Shown: positions 1 to 7,411 of the stretch, piece by piece | How positions within the stretch are numbered: the first letter of the stretch is position 1 | How the letters are laid out: each line of letters starts with the position of its first letter | From: Flavobacteriales bacterium CG_4_9_14_3_um_filter_32_8 | GTDB lineage: Bacteria; Bacteroidota; Bacteroidia; Flavobacteriales_E; Vicingaceae | DNA length: 18,224 bases | Direction of reading: 5' to 3' | Assembly: GCA_002790175.1 (NCBI GenBank) | Contig: PFUQ01000006.1 | Location: 445-18,668, forward strand | Translations under genes and position numbers: made by a program | The notes under the pieces: generated by a model | Told to the model about the DNA's origin: nothing | Seen by the model: only the letters and a program-made list of their open reading frames with translations | The model's database searches: none

Positions 1-16
1 TATTTAACAATAGTTA

Positions 17-1645
17 TTACTGCCTTGCAATCAATTTACCTGACTGGATGGTTTTATTGTTATCAGTTAGTTGATAAAAATAAACTCCAGAAGTAAGATT
101 ACTGGTATCGAAAGTAGTAGATGATTTAGTAATAACTACGTTCATCATTTCTTTTCCCAACACATTGTACATTCTTAGTTCTGTTTTATTTGATTTAGAA
201 AAATCATTTAAAACAATGGTTGCAGATGTACTAAAAGGGTTTGGATAAATGGTAATCGCTTCGTTTTCATCATCAAGTGAAGAAATACCTACCGTTCCAC
301 AATTTCCAGGTATCGGACTAGCTATGGCGGTAATTGCAGTAGTAGTAATTGCACCTGTTGTAGTAAGTGATCTTCCATTTAGTGTAACACCTGTGTTTAA
401 AGCTCCTAAAGCTCCATTATTGCAAATAATTGTTCCACAAAATAGAGAATAGTTGTTGATGCTTACAGCACCTTCAATTTTCCAATATACATTTTTTGCC
501 TGAGCATTGTTGGTTAAAACAATTTGTGAATAAGTGCTAGATGTTAATGCTCCATTGATTTGAATAACAAATACTGCGTTGGCATTACCTTGTGCGTTTA
601 AAAAAAGTGTATCGGTAAGGTGAGCTGCAGCATCAATCAAATAAGTGTGTGGAGTAAGCACTAAGCTATTTCCAAGCAATACAGGAAACATTAATTCAAT
701 ATCGTAAGGCAATACATTTACATAATTATAAGCTACCAATAAATCGGCTGCACATTGTGCGGTAGATCCATCTGGAATAGGATGAATATTACCTGTTACT
801 AACAAGGGATTAAAACCAGTTGCAGAACCATTATTACTTCCAACATCTCCTGTTATTGTAGTAATGCCAGTATTAGAAACAGAACCATCAGTAGAAAAAA
901 TTGCGTAACAAGCAGCCGTACCTAATGAAGGAGCAGTTGGCCCTGTAAGTGTTGGGCTTCCACAACCAATTGGTGTATAACCTAAAATACCATCCACTGT
1001 AATTGCTCCAGCGGTAGATAAAGCTCTACCTTCTAAAGTGCAACCCGTGTGTATTAAAATGGCTGCATTGTTGGCAATAACAGTTCCTTTCATTGAAGTT
1101 TCTGTTGTCATGTCAACTAACCCTTCTACTTTCCAAAAAACATTACAAGCTTTTGCATTGTTAATTAATTTTATTTGTGACCCAGCATTTGTTGACAAAG
1201 GTCCTGCTATTTGAAAAATAAATACTGCATTAGCATTACCTTGAGCATTTAAGTAAAGGTTTAAATTTAATGTTGTTGCAGCAGCAATAGAATAAACTCC
1301 AGCAATTAAGGTGTCGCCATTTCCTAATAATGAAGAAGGAAAGAAATTAGGAACAGTACCGTTCAACTGATTGTATGCAATTAATAAATCGGCAGCACAT
1401 TGTGCAGTAACACCATCGGCATCGTGCAGTTGACCATTTATGTTATTAAAAGTTGTTGAGGTTCCATTATTGGTTCCTACATTACCTGTTAATTGATTCG
1501 TACTCGTCATATTTACTGGTCCATCAGTAGTAAAAAGAATAAAATCGGCAGCAGTTCCTAAGTTAGGTGCTTGTGCAAAATTTATGTTTGGAATTAAAAA
1601 CAGCGAAGCTGCTATCCATGCAATTTGTAAATTTGTTTTCATCAT
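17..1645 (-). CDS. Secreted tandem DUF3494 ice-binding-like protein with T9SS sorting domain
   Basis: The 542-residue protein begins with a signal peptide (residues 1 to about 26, hydrophobic stretch then a FAQA cleavage region). Two DUF3494 (ice-binding protein type 1) domains follow, at about 28-228 and 237-450. Each shows the family's landmarks: an LGTAA start, a TGNVG or TGDVG turn, an AQCAADLL(I/V)AYN helix, an LNAQGNANAVF strand, an N-V-(F/Y)-W-K segment and a late NGR or EGR turn. The C-terminus (about 463-542) is a type A sorting domain with YPNPF, a YNVLG strand and an SGVYFYQL strand, so export through the outer membrane by T9SS and anchoring or release is likely. The family binds ice or inhibits recrystallisation; two domains in one chain may raise avidity. 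Two ATGs are adjacent at the start, and either could be used. Whether this copy truly binds ice cannot be read from sequence. Confidence 0.9.
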   Translation of the reverse strand: MMKTNLQIAWIAASLFLIPNINFAQAPNLGTAADFILFTTDGPVNMTSTNQLTGNVGTNNGTSTTFNNINGQLHDADGVTAQCAADLLIAYNQLNGTVPNFFPSSLLGNGDTLIAGVYSIAAATTLNLNLYLNAQGNANAVFIFQIAGPLSTNAGSQIKLINNAKACNVFWKVEGLVDMTTETSMKGTVIANNAAILIHTGCTLEGRALSTAGAITVDGILGYTPIGCGSPTLTGPTAPSLGTAACYAIFSTDGSVSNTGITTITGDVGSNNGSATGFNPLLVTGNIHPIPDGSTAQCAADLLVAYNYVNVLPYDIELMFPVLLGNSLVLTPHTYLIDAAAHLTDTLFLNAQGNANAVFVIQINGALTSSTYSQIVLTNNAQAKNVYWKIEGAVSINNYSLFCGTIICNNGALGALNTGVTLNGRSLTTTGAITTTAITAIASPIPGNCGTVGISSLDDENEAITIYPNPFSTSATIVLNDFSKSNKTELRMYNVLGKEMMNVVITKSSTTFDTSNLTSGVYFYQLTDNNKTIQSGKLIARQ

Positions 1646-1680
1646 ATTTAGTTTTAGTTAGTGAATTAATTTTCACTTTA

Positions 1681-1688
1681 CAAAGGTG
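1681..1688 (-). promoter_or_regulatory. Possible -7 box for the DUF3494 gene
   Basis: On the minus strand this reads CACCTTTG, one mismatch from the Bacteroidota -7 consensus TAnnTTTG. It lies 36 bases before the start codon. No clear -33 TTG was found at the usual distance, so this is tentative. Confidence 0.25.
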
Positions 1689-1760
1689 AGTTGATAAATA
1701 AGGCATGGTGTTACACAGTTTTTACTATAAGTTACATTATTCACACTAAAAAAATTAAAT

Positions 1761-1799
1761 AAAAAAGCCTTGCACTAAAATTGGAATAAGGCTTTTTTT
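1761..1799. terminator. Intrinsic terminator, hairpin with A/T flanks
   Basis: GCCTT (1767-1771) pairs with AAGGC (1788-1792), extended by an A-run on the left and a T-run on the right to an 11-bp stem with a 16-nt loop. It lies just past the stop of the minus-strand copper-binding protein gene. The U-tract for minus-strand transcription comes from the A-run at 1761-1766, so it should end that transcript before the DUF3494 gene. The symmetric A/T flanks could let it act in both directions. Confidence 0.75.
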
Positions 1800-1805
1800 G
1801 ATAAA

Positions 1806-2051
1806 TTATGCTTTAACTGAAGCAAGTTCTTCGCAAACTTCTGCACATTTTTTGCAAGCGTCAGCACATTCTTTACAACTAGTGTGGGGAGAAGCGTGTT
1901 TAACACATTCTTCTGAACATGCTTTACAAATTTCAGCACACAAAGCGTGAAGTTCTTGTCCGTACGCAGAACCTCTTGCATCAAACCTTGCACATAATGT
2001 GCAGATGTCGGCACAGTCACGGCACAATGAAATACAATCTTGATTACCCAC
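1806..2051 (-). CDS. Cys-rich four-helix bundle copper-binding protein (DUF326), N-terminally short
   Basis: The 81 residues carry the repeated C-x3-C / C-x2-C pattern of DUF326 (Csp-type cytosolic copper storage) proteins: CISLCRDCADIC, CAEICKACSEEC and CKECADACKKCAEVC, with a KHASPHTSC loop. In the family these cysteines line the core of a four-helix bundle and bind Cu(I). Usual members are about 105-115 residues and start with another Cys-rich helix. Here that first helix is absent, and no upstream frame supplies it. The only start in the open frame is GTG at 2051; the codons between it and the upstream in-frame stop contain no ATG or TTG. Either this is a short three-helix form or a 5'-truncated gene. 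Family assignment is firm; start and functionality are uncertain. Confidence 0.7.
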   Translation of the reverse strand: MGNQDCISLCRDCADICTLCARFDARGSAYGQELHALCAEICKACSEECVKHASPHTSCKECADACKKCAEVCEELASVKA

Positions 2052-2084
2052 CTTAAGTGCAAAAGATTTTTGTAATGAAAAAGG

Positions 2085-2107
2085 TTTAGTCCGTCAGTAA
2101 ACGGATG
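2085..2107. repeat. Small inverted repeat upstream of the DUF326 gene
   Basis: TCCGT and ACGGA flank a six-base centre (CAGTAA) in this stretch, giving a 5-bp perfect stem. It sits where the missing 5' part of the DUF326 gene would be expected. It could be a minor operator, a scar or chance; at this length chance is quite possible. Confidence 0.2.
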
Positions 2108-2182
2108 TTTGGTTTAAAGATAATAGATGCCACATGGCAGAGACCAGTAATTTTTTTGTCGTTCAATATAAAAATGAATTTT

Positions 2183-3577
2183 CTACTTTAACCCATCAAT
2201 GGTAACACTCACTTTTCCGTTAATGTTTAAAAAAGCAATAATGGCTTTGTTGGTGAGTTGAATTTTTTTAAATGCAATGCCATCTATTGTTCCATTGATA
2301 AAAACTCCAGGCATTGGTGAATAATTTTTGGTGTAGGTCGTCATTATTTGTTTGCCTTCTTCTAAATTAGGGCTAATAGAATAGCGACAAGTTTCTCGAA
2401 TTTTTTTTAAAATATAACTCGAAGCCAACCAATTGGCAGACCGTAGAATTTTATTTTTGGTATCTAACACATAATCCAATTGGTCGAAAAATATTTCTTT
2501 GGTAGCTTCGTCGTATTGCGGAAATCCTGATAAATAAACCGTTCCGTTTACACTTCCTAATAAATCTAATGCAATTACCATTTTCCCTCCTTTATGCCAT
2601 ATTGCTAGGTTTTTAACGGTCACTTTTTTCTTTCCCCCACCAAATTCTTGTTCTTGAAAATTTTTTAACATTATTTTTGTGGCTTCTTCATAAGTAGAAA
2701 CGGCGACAATGTTGGCAATTATTTTGTCGGGCATTTTAGAAACGGGTTTTAATAAAATTTTATTTTTATCAAATTTTGTTGCTGGTTTTGGTCCTATCAA
2801 TGTTTCGATGTAACATTTTAAACCCATTTCCATTTTTAAACTGTTGTTTTTTAACAATGCATCGGTGGCATACAACTCAACAGGAACAATACGCAACCAG
2901 CTTTCGTATTCGGGGCTCATTTCGGTTGGTGTGCAAATTTTTTCTAACGCCTCCAATACGTTGGGTTTAAAATCTAACGATTGTTTAATTCCATCATCAA
3001 TACTTTTTTCGATATCAGCTTTAAAATACTTGATGGCTGGATTAATTAAATAAGTAATGGCGATACTTTTTCCAGCAATAGTAATACTTGGACTATCATT
3101 CCATTCCAACGATTTTAATTCGGTTTTGGTATTTAATTTCCAATTGGTTAAACCAATGTTGCTCAACAAGTTTACTTTTCCATCTAATTTTATTTCGCGG
3201 GTATCGTACAACTGAACTCCAAATTTATCAATGCCATACCGATAATTGATAGTTGCTTTGAGTGGTAAAATGGTTTTAATTTTTCCTTCCATTGTATTTT
3301 CTAAAGTGATGGGGGCTAATTTCCATATCTTAACCGTTAAGTTGTCATCTTCAATATTGTTGTCTTCATAAATTAAACCGTTCAGCAATTTGTTCAACTG
3401 ATTTTCCACATCTTTTAATTGGATGGTAATGGGTAAACTAACGAAAGACGCTGTATTGTCATAAACCAATGGACTGGCATCATCGGGTGCTGGTTTTAAA
3501 GCAGCAATTTTTTGATTAGAAGTACAGTTCGAAAAAATAATTCCTATCAAAAATAATAAAAGTAATAATCTGTACAT
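2183..3577 (-). CDS. DUF4403 family lipoprotein
   Basis: The product is about 464 residues. It opens with a short hydrophobic leader and a lipobox-like FSNC at about residues 15-18, so it is probably an exported lipoprotein. The rest fits DUF4403, a family common in Bacteroidota and of unknown function: an SFVSLPITIQLKDVENQLN segment near the N-terminus, a long beta-rich body with alternating hydrophobic residues, and a C-terminal VFINGTIDGI segment. The frame is open three bases further to a TTG at 3580, but the ATG at 3577 directly after it is the more likely start. The gene is single, divergent from the MFS transporter, and about 130 bp upstream of the DUF326 gene on the same strand. The family resembles lipid-binding tubular folds in its repeated amphipathic strands, but that is only an impression. 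Function unknown. Confidence 0.8.
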   Translation of the reverse strand: MYRLLLLLFLIGIIFSNCTSNQKIAALKPAPDDASPLVYDNTASFVSLPITIQLKDVENQLNKLLNGLIYEDNNIEDDNLTVKIWKLAPITLENTMEGKIKTILPLKATINYRYGIDKFGVQLYDTREIKLDGKVNLLSNIGLTNWKLNTKTELKSLEWNDSPSITIAGKSIAITYLINPAIKYFKADIEKSIDDGIKQSLDFKPNVLEALEKICTPTEMSPEYESWLRIVPVELYATDALLKNNSLKMEMGLKCYIETLIGPKPATKFDKNKILLKPVSKMPDKIIANIVAVSTYEEATKIMLKNFQEQEFGGGKKKVTVKNLAIWHKGGKMVIALDLLGSVNGTVYLSGFPQYDEATKEIFFDQLDYVLDTKNKILRSANWLASSYILKKIRETCRYSISPNLEEGKQIMTTYTKNYSPMPGVFINGTIDGIAFKKIQLTNKAIIAFLNINGKVSVTIDGLK

Positions 3578-3646
3578 CAAAGCAATCTTAGTATCAATAC
3601 ATCAAAATTGCTCATTTTTATGCAAAAACACCAAATTAAAATGGTA

Positions 3647-3672
3647 TAAAAAAGGATGAATAAGCCTTTTTA
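3647..3672. repeat. Hairpin 1 in the divergent intergenic region
   Basis: AAAAAGG (3649-3655) and CCTTTTT (3665-3671) form a 7-bp inverted repeat with a 9-nt spacer. It looks like an intrinsic terminator, but it lies between two divergent genes, where none is expected. It touches hairpin 2. Confidence 0.5.
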
Positions 3673-3703
3673 GTTAACGGAAAAAAGTTTTTTTCCGTTA
3701 ACT
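3672..3703. promoter_or_regulatory. Perfect 32-bp palindrome (hairpin 2), candidate operator
   Basis: AGTTAACGGAAAAAA (3672-3686) is the exact reverse complement of 3689-3703, with only two bases between the 15-bp arms. T-runs (3667-3671) and A-runs (3706-3710) outside could extend the stem past a two-base bulge. It lies 74 bp before the MFS start and 94 bp before the DUF4403 start. A binding site for a dimeric regulator, a cruciform-forming element or a bidirectional transcription block would all fit. The symmetry is seen; the role is inferred. Confidence 0.5.
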
Positions 3704-3738
3704 GCAAAAAAAATAGGTGATTTGTGTATTTTTAAGGT

Positions 3739-3746
3739 CAAATTTG
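3739..3746 (+). promoter_or_regulatory. Possible -7 box for the MFS gene, inside a small palindrome
   Basis: CAAATTTG differs from TAnnTTTG at one base and lies 31 bp before the ATG. It is the core of the 10-bp palindrome TCAAATTTGA (3738-3747). A TTG at 3722-3724 is only 14 bp upstream, shorter than the usual -33 spacing. Confidence 0.3.
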
Positions 3747-3777
3747 AAGAAAAAACAGAATTTATTATTTTAAATCG

Positions 3778-5001
3778 ATGCTTAAACAAGGTCATACTCA
3801 TCCATTAAACATTGTAGTTATTGTAGCTGCATTGGGATATTTCGTAGATATTTACGATTTAATACTTTTTAGTATTGTAAGAGTTCCAAGCTTACAAGAA
3901 ATTGGAATTGCTGCTGATGAAATTAAAAATGCAGGAGTTTATCTTTTAAACATGCAAATGATTGGAATGCTTTTGGGGGGAATTGTTTGGGGAATGTTAG
4001 GCGATAAAAAAGGACGATTATCTACTTTGTTTCTAACTATTTTATTGTATTCTCTGGCTAATATTGCTAATGGTTTTGTACAAACACTTAACCAATATGC
4101 AACGCTTCGAATTATTGCTGGTTTTGGTTTAGCAGGTGAATTAGGAATTGGTATCACATTGGTTTCGGAAGTAATGACCAAAGAAACTCGGGCATGGGGA
4201 ACAAGTATTGTATCTGGAATAGGAATTATTGGAGCAGCATTGGCTTTTTGGGTTTCAGAATGGGGATGGAGAGAATCTTATTGGGTAGGAGGAGTTTTAG
4301 GTTTATTACTGCTCGGGCTTCGTCTTTACATCCATGAATCAGGAATGTTTAATAAATTAAAAGAAAGTACGGCAAAACGAGGAGATTTTTTAAGTCTTTT
4401 TAGAAATCGGGAAAAATTTATTAAGTATTTAGCTTCTATATTTGTTGGCGTTCCTGTTTGGTTTACAATAGGTGTTTTGGTTACTTTTTCAAAAGAATTT
4501 GGAGAAGCGATAGGTGTTACTGGTGCAGTAAGCCCTGGAAAATCAATTATGTATCATTATTTCGGAGCCGCACTTGGAAGTGTAATAACTGGTTATATTA
4601 GTCAAAAATTAAAATCAAGAAAAAAAGCATTATGGATTGCTATCATTTCTCTTTCTTTTTTAAGTGTATGGTATTTTTCTGCTAGTGGCTATACCCCAGA
4701 ATTTTTATACTTAATTCTTTTTATATTAGGAATTGCTAATGGATATTGGGCGGTGTTTGTAACTGTTGCTTCAGAGCAGTTTGGAACTAATATTCGTTCA
4801 ACGGCTACCACTACTATCCCCAACTTTGTTAGAGGAGCCACTGTTCCTGTATTAATTTGGTGGAAATATATGTCAGAAAGCATGGGAATTATCCAATCCT
4901 CTATGATTGTGGGTGCAACAGTTATTGTGTTAGCTATTGTTGCGGTATTTTTCCTTGAAGAAAGTTATGGTAAAGATTTGGATTATTTAGAAACAGAATA
5001 G
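3778..5001 (+). CDS. MFS transporter
   Basis: The 407-residue protein has about twelve hydrophobic segments. The major-facilitator loop motif GDKKGR is at 75-80, between helices 2 and 3. A helix-4 signature, RIIAGFGLAGELGIGITLVSE, begins at 111. Acidic residues D24 and D27 lie in the first helix (YFVDIYDLIL), a plausible place for proton coupling. This arrangement is typical of the sugar-porter/metabolite-proton symporter branch, not of the nitrate/nitrite NNP group; the substrate cannot be read from sequence. It precedes the nitrosative-stress operon on the same strand with a 174-bp gap that contains a separate promoter, so it is probably its own transcription unit, though functional association with that operon is possible. 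A strong palindrome lies in its upstream region. Confidence 0.85.
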   Translation: MLKQGHTHPLNIVVIVAALGYFVDIYDLILFSIVRVPSLQEIGIAADEIKNAGVYLLNMQMIGMLLGGIVWGMLGDKKGRLSTLFLTILLYSLANIANGFVQTLNQYATLRIIAGFGLAGELGIGITLVSEVMTKETRAWGTSIVSGIGIIGAALAFWVSEWGWRESYWVGGVLGLLLLGLRLYIHESGMFNKLKESTAKRGDFLSLFRNREKFIKYLASIFVGVPVWFTIGVLVTFSKEFGEAIGVTGAVSPGKSIMYHYFGAALGSVITGYISQKLKSRKKALWIAIISLSFLSVWYFSASGYTPEFLYLILFILGIANGYWAVFVTVASEQFGTNIRSTATTTIPNFVRGATVPVLIWWKYMSESMGIIQSSMIVGATVIVLAIVAVFFLEESYGKDLDYLETE

Positions 5002-5089
5002 CTTTAATCCTAATAATTCTTTTTAAAATACAATGGGTTTCTAATGGATTTCTATTTCATTTATTCTATTGATATAAAACTTTTACAAG

Positions 5090-5115
5090 AATAAAAGACC
5101 TTTATATCTTTTATT
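5090..5115. promoter_or_regulatory. Inverted repeat, candidate Rrf2/NsrR-like operator
   Basis: AATAAAAGA (5090-5098) and TCTTTTATT (5107-5115) are perfect inverted 9-mers around an 8-nt centre. The inner part (AAGA...TCTT) recalls the AAGAT/ATCTT ends of characterised NsrR sites. It ends 15 bp before a consensus -7 box, so it would cover the -33 position, which suits repression. The likely regulator is encoded at the end of the operon. A weak terminator for the MFS gene is the alternative, but the stem has a single G-C pair. Confidence 0.45.
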
Positions 5116-5129
5116 TAAAAAATAGTGCC

Positions 5130-5137
5130 TATATTTG
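5130..5137 (+). promoter_or_regulatory. -7 promoter box of the stress operon
   Basis: TATATTTG is an exact match to the Bacteroidota -7 consensus TAnnTTTG, 38 bp before the first ATG of the operon. No TTG is seen at the -33 distance; that zone is occupied by the inverted repeat at 5090-5115, so the promoter may be weak or regulator-dependent. Confidence 0.55.
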
Positions 5138-5175
5138 CCAATAAATAAATTTATAATTCTTAAAAAAATATAATT

Positions 5176-6120
5176 ATGGAAACATTAGATGTAACGCAAA
5201 TTGAACCAAGATTTAAACATTCAACAATTTTTCAATGTTTTGATGAATTAGATGGTGGAGAATCTTTTATTATTCATAACGACCACGATCCAAAACCACT
5301 TTATTATCAAATGGTAGCAGAAAGAGGACAAACTTTTGATTGGGAATATGTTTTAGAAGGTCCTCAATTTTGGGAAGTAAAAATTAGCAAGTTAAATATG
5401 GGTGAAAAGCCTACAACTATTGGCGAATTAGTTGCAGCAGATTATAGAAAAGCAGCAGTATTTAGCAAGTTTGGTTTAGATTTTTGTTGTGGAGGAAAAA
5501 AATCACTAAAAGAAGCATGTGATGCAAAAGGAATTGACGAAAAAGTAGTTGTTTCTGCACTAGCCGAAGTTGAAAATCAAGTTACCAATACACAACATGA
5601 TTTTAATTCTTGGGAACTAGATTTCTTAGTAGATTACATCATTAATGTTCATCATAAATATGTAAAAGATAATGTTACTATGCTTTACGAATACAGTGAT
5701 AAAGTGGCAAACAGACATGGCAGTAACCATCCCGAGGTAATAAAAATAGCTCAATTGTATGAAAGAGTGGCAGCAGATTTTAAAGCTCACATGGAAAAAG
5801 AAGAAATGGTTCTTTTTCCTTACATCAAAGAATTAGTTAGCACTAAAAAAGAAAACAGCAAAATAGCATCTTCGGCATTTGGAAATATTGAAAATCCTAT
5901 CAACATGATGATGACAGAACATGAAACGGTTGGAGAATACATGGATGAAATACATCTGTTAAGTAATAACTTTACTCCGCCAGCAGATGCTTGTACTTCT
6001 TACCAAGTGCTTTACAGTAAATTGGATGAATTTGAAAAAGATTTACACCAACACGTGCATTTAGAAAACAACATCCTTTTTCCGAAAGCGATAAAACTTG
6101 AAAAAGAATTATTAAGTTAA
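5176..6120 (+). CDS. ric: DUF2249-fused iron-sulfur cluster repair di-iron protein (RIC/ScdA/YtfE family)
   Basis: RIC proteins repair Fe-S clusters damaged by nitric oxide or peroxide, using a non-heme di-iron site. This 314-residue copy has three parts. Residues 1-72 are a DUF2249 domain (LDVTQIEPR, NDHDPKPLYYQ, FDWEYVLEGP). Residues about 78-130 are the ScdA N-terminal domain with the paired cysteines C104-C105 (LDFCCGGKKSL). Residues about 140-312 form the hemerythrin-like bundle, with candidate iron ligands H159/H160, H205 with E209 (HMEKE), H249, and H293 with E297 (HVHLE). All expected ligand groups are present. It is the first gene of a six-gene operon, 6 bp before the next gene, behind a consensus -7 box and a possible operator. 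Bacteroidota RIC proteins with an N-terminal DUF2249 are known; the role of that domain is not settled. Confidence 0.92.
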   Translation: METLDVTQIEPRFKHSTIFQCFDELDGGESFIIHNDHDPKPLYYQMVAERGQTFDWEYVLEGPQFWEVKISKLNMGEKPTTIGELVAADYRKAAVFSKFGLDFCCGGKKSLKEACDAKGIDEKVVVSALAEVENQVTNTQHDFNSWELDFLVDYIINVHHKYVKDNVTMLYEYSDKVANRHGSNHPEVIKIAQLYERVAADFKAHMEKEEMVLFPYIKELVSTKKENSKIASSAFGNIENPINMMMTEHETVGEYMDEIHLLSNNFTPPADACTSYQVLYSKLDEFEKDLHQHVHLENNILFPKAIKLEKELLS

Positions 6121-6126
6121 TTTTAA

Positions 6127-6606
6127 ATGATAAAAAACACACCTATAAAAAGAAGCCAAAACTTGGTGGTGCTTTCTCAAGAGCATCATCATGCGTTGGT
6201 GTTTTGTTCTCGATTAAAAAAAGCTCATGAAATGGATTTAAAAACCTTGCAGTTTTTTGTAAAAGATTTTTGGACAACCAATACTTCAACACATTTTGAT
6301 AATGAAGAAAAATGGTTCCTCCCAGAAATTGAAAATAATGAGATTAAAACTCAATTTATTGCCGAACATCAACAAATAAGGATGTTAATAAAACAAATTG
6401 AAGAAGCAACAACTGATGTGATGGGTATAGTATTAAAATTATCAGTGGTATTAATCAATCATATTCGGTTTGAAGAAAGGACGATGTTCCCATATTTAGA
6501 GAAAATAATACCTTCTGATAGAATGGGAGCAATCGGAATTGCTTTGTCGAAAATAAAAATTAATAGTCAAAAATTTACACCCGAATTTTGGAAGAATGAA
6601 GATTAA
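6127..6606 (+). CDS. Hemerythrin HHE domain protein
   Basis: A single four-helix hemerythrin-like domain fills most of the 159 residues. Likely di-iron ligands are H20-H22 (EHHH in helix 1), H56 with E60 (HFDNE), H81 (AEHQQ) and H112 with E116 (HIRFE). The set is complete, so iron binding is expected. Such domains bind oxygen or nitric oxide or act in Fe-S repair. The gene starts 6 bp after ric and its last 11 bp overlap the start of the next gene, so it is translationally coupled. It has no signal peptide and is expected in the cytoplasm. Small stand-alone HHE proteins next to ric may store iron or sense NO; which one applies here is not visible. Confidence 0.88.
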   Translation: MIKNTPIKRSQNLVVLSQEHHHALVFCSRLKKAHEMDLKTLQFFVKDFWTTNTSTHFDNEEKWFLPEIENNEIKTQFIAEHQQIRMLIKQIEEATTDVMGIVLKLSVVLINHIRFEERTMFPYLEKIIPSDRMGAIGIALSKIKINSQKFTPEFWKNED

Positions 6607-7411
6607 TTCACAAACAAAAATATCGATTCTAATTAAAGAAAACGAAAAAACAATCGATGCTATCGCCTCTATCAATCCACATTTTAATAAGTTACGGAAT
6701 CCAATATTGCGTAAGGTGTTAGCATCGAGAGTTACGATTGAAGATGCTGCTAGAATTGGAAAATGTGACATCGCAATATTTTTTAAAAAATTAGAAGAAA
6801 TTGGTTTTGAAGTAGAAATAAATCCCATTTTAAAACCTGAAAAACTAGAAAAAACAAAACCTATGGAAATTATCAATGCCATTCAACAAGCTAAAGTTAC
6901 CTCGCTAGATGTTCGACCATCTTTAGCAAAAGGCAACGACCCATTTAAAGAAATTATGGGTGCGTTAGCCATACTCCAAGACGGATATGCGTTAGAAATT
7001 ATCAATACTTTTGAGCCAACACCACTCATAAAAATTGTAAATGCTAAAGGATATGTGAGTATGGTAAAAAATGAAGATGGAGTAATTTATACCTATTTCT
7101 TAAAAACTGATAAGAAGTCAGAAACTTCAATCATTAACAACTTAGTCGTTAAAGTTTCTATCGAAGAACTGGAAAAAGAAAAAGCCAATTGCAAAAAGGA
7201 AGTTCATGAGGTAGATGTTCGGGATTTAGAAATGCCTTTGCCGATGGTAACTATTTTAAAGGAATTAGAAGAGTTGGGAGCAGGTGATTTTTTATATGTT
7301 CATCATAAAAAAATACCACAATATTTGTTGCCCGAATTAGCAGAACGGAATTTCAAAACCTGGATTGCTGAAATGGACGATGAAAATGTTAAATTACTAA
7401 TTCATCACTAA
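6596..7411 (+). CDS. DUF1858 plus two DUF2249 domains
   Basis: The 271-residue cytoplasmic protein has a DUF1858-like helical domain at about 8-75 (INPHFNKLRNPILRKVLASRVTIEDAA) and a first DUF2249 domain at about 100-172 (LDVRPSL, DPFKEIMGAL, FEPTPLIKIVNAKG). A second DUF2249 follows at about 204-271 (VDVRDLEMPLPMVTILKEL, HHKKIPQYLLPEL). DUF2249 has a SirA/TusA-like fold, but the sulfur-carrying cysteine of TusA (CP motif) is missing in both copies, so sulfur relay by that residue is unlikely. The start overlaps the hemerythrin gene by 11 bp, and the stop abuts the next ATG (TAAATG). DUF1858/DUF2249 proteins recur next to ric and denitrification-type genes. A role as adaptor or ligand-binding protein for the repair system is inferred from context only. 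Confidence 0.82.
   Translation: MKINSQTKISILIKENEKTIDAIASINPHFNKLRNPILRKVLASRVTIEDAARIGKCDIAIFFKKLEEIGFEVEINPILKPEKLEKTKPMEIINAIQQAKVTSLDVRPSLAKGNDPFKEIMGALAILQDGYALEIINTFEPTPLIKIVNAKGYVSMVKNEDGVIYTYFLKTDKKSETSIINNLVVKVSIEELEKEKANCKKEVHEVDVRDLEMPLPMVTILKELEELGAGDFLYVHHKKIPQYLLPELAERNFKTWIAEMDDENVKLLIHH

Noticed and set aside
249..452. Plus-strand frame inside the DUF3494 gene
   Set aside because: It is antisense to a well-supported gene, low in complexity and without family features.
1775..2062. A 95-codon minus-strand frame overlapping the DUF326 gene
   Set aside because: It is the out-of-frame shadow of the Cys-rich gene; only the 81-residue frame gives the DUF326 cysteine pattern.
3778..5001. 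Reading the MFS protein as a NarK-type nitrate/nitrite transporter because of the neighbouring NO operon
   Set aside because: The nitrate-signature motifs of the NNP group were not seen, and the helix-4 and loop motifs fit the general metabolite-symporter branch.
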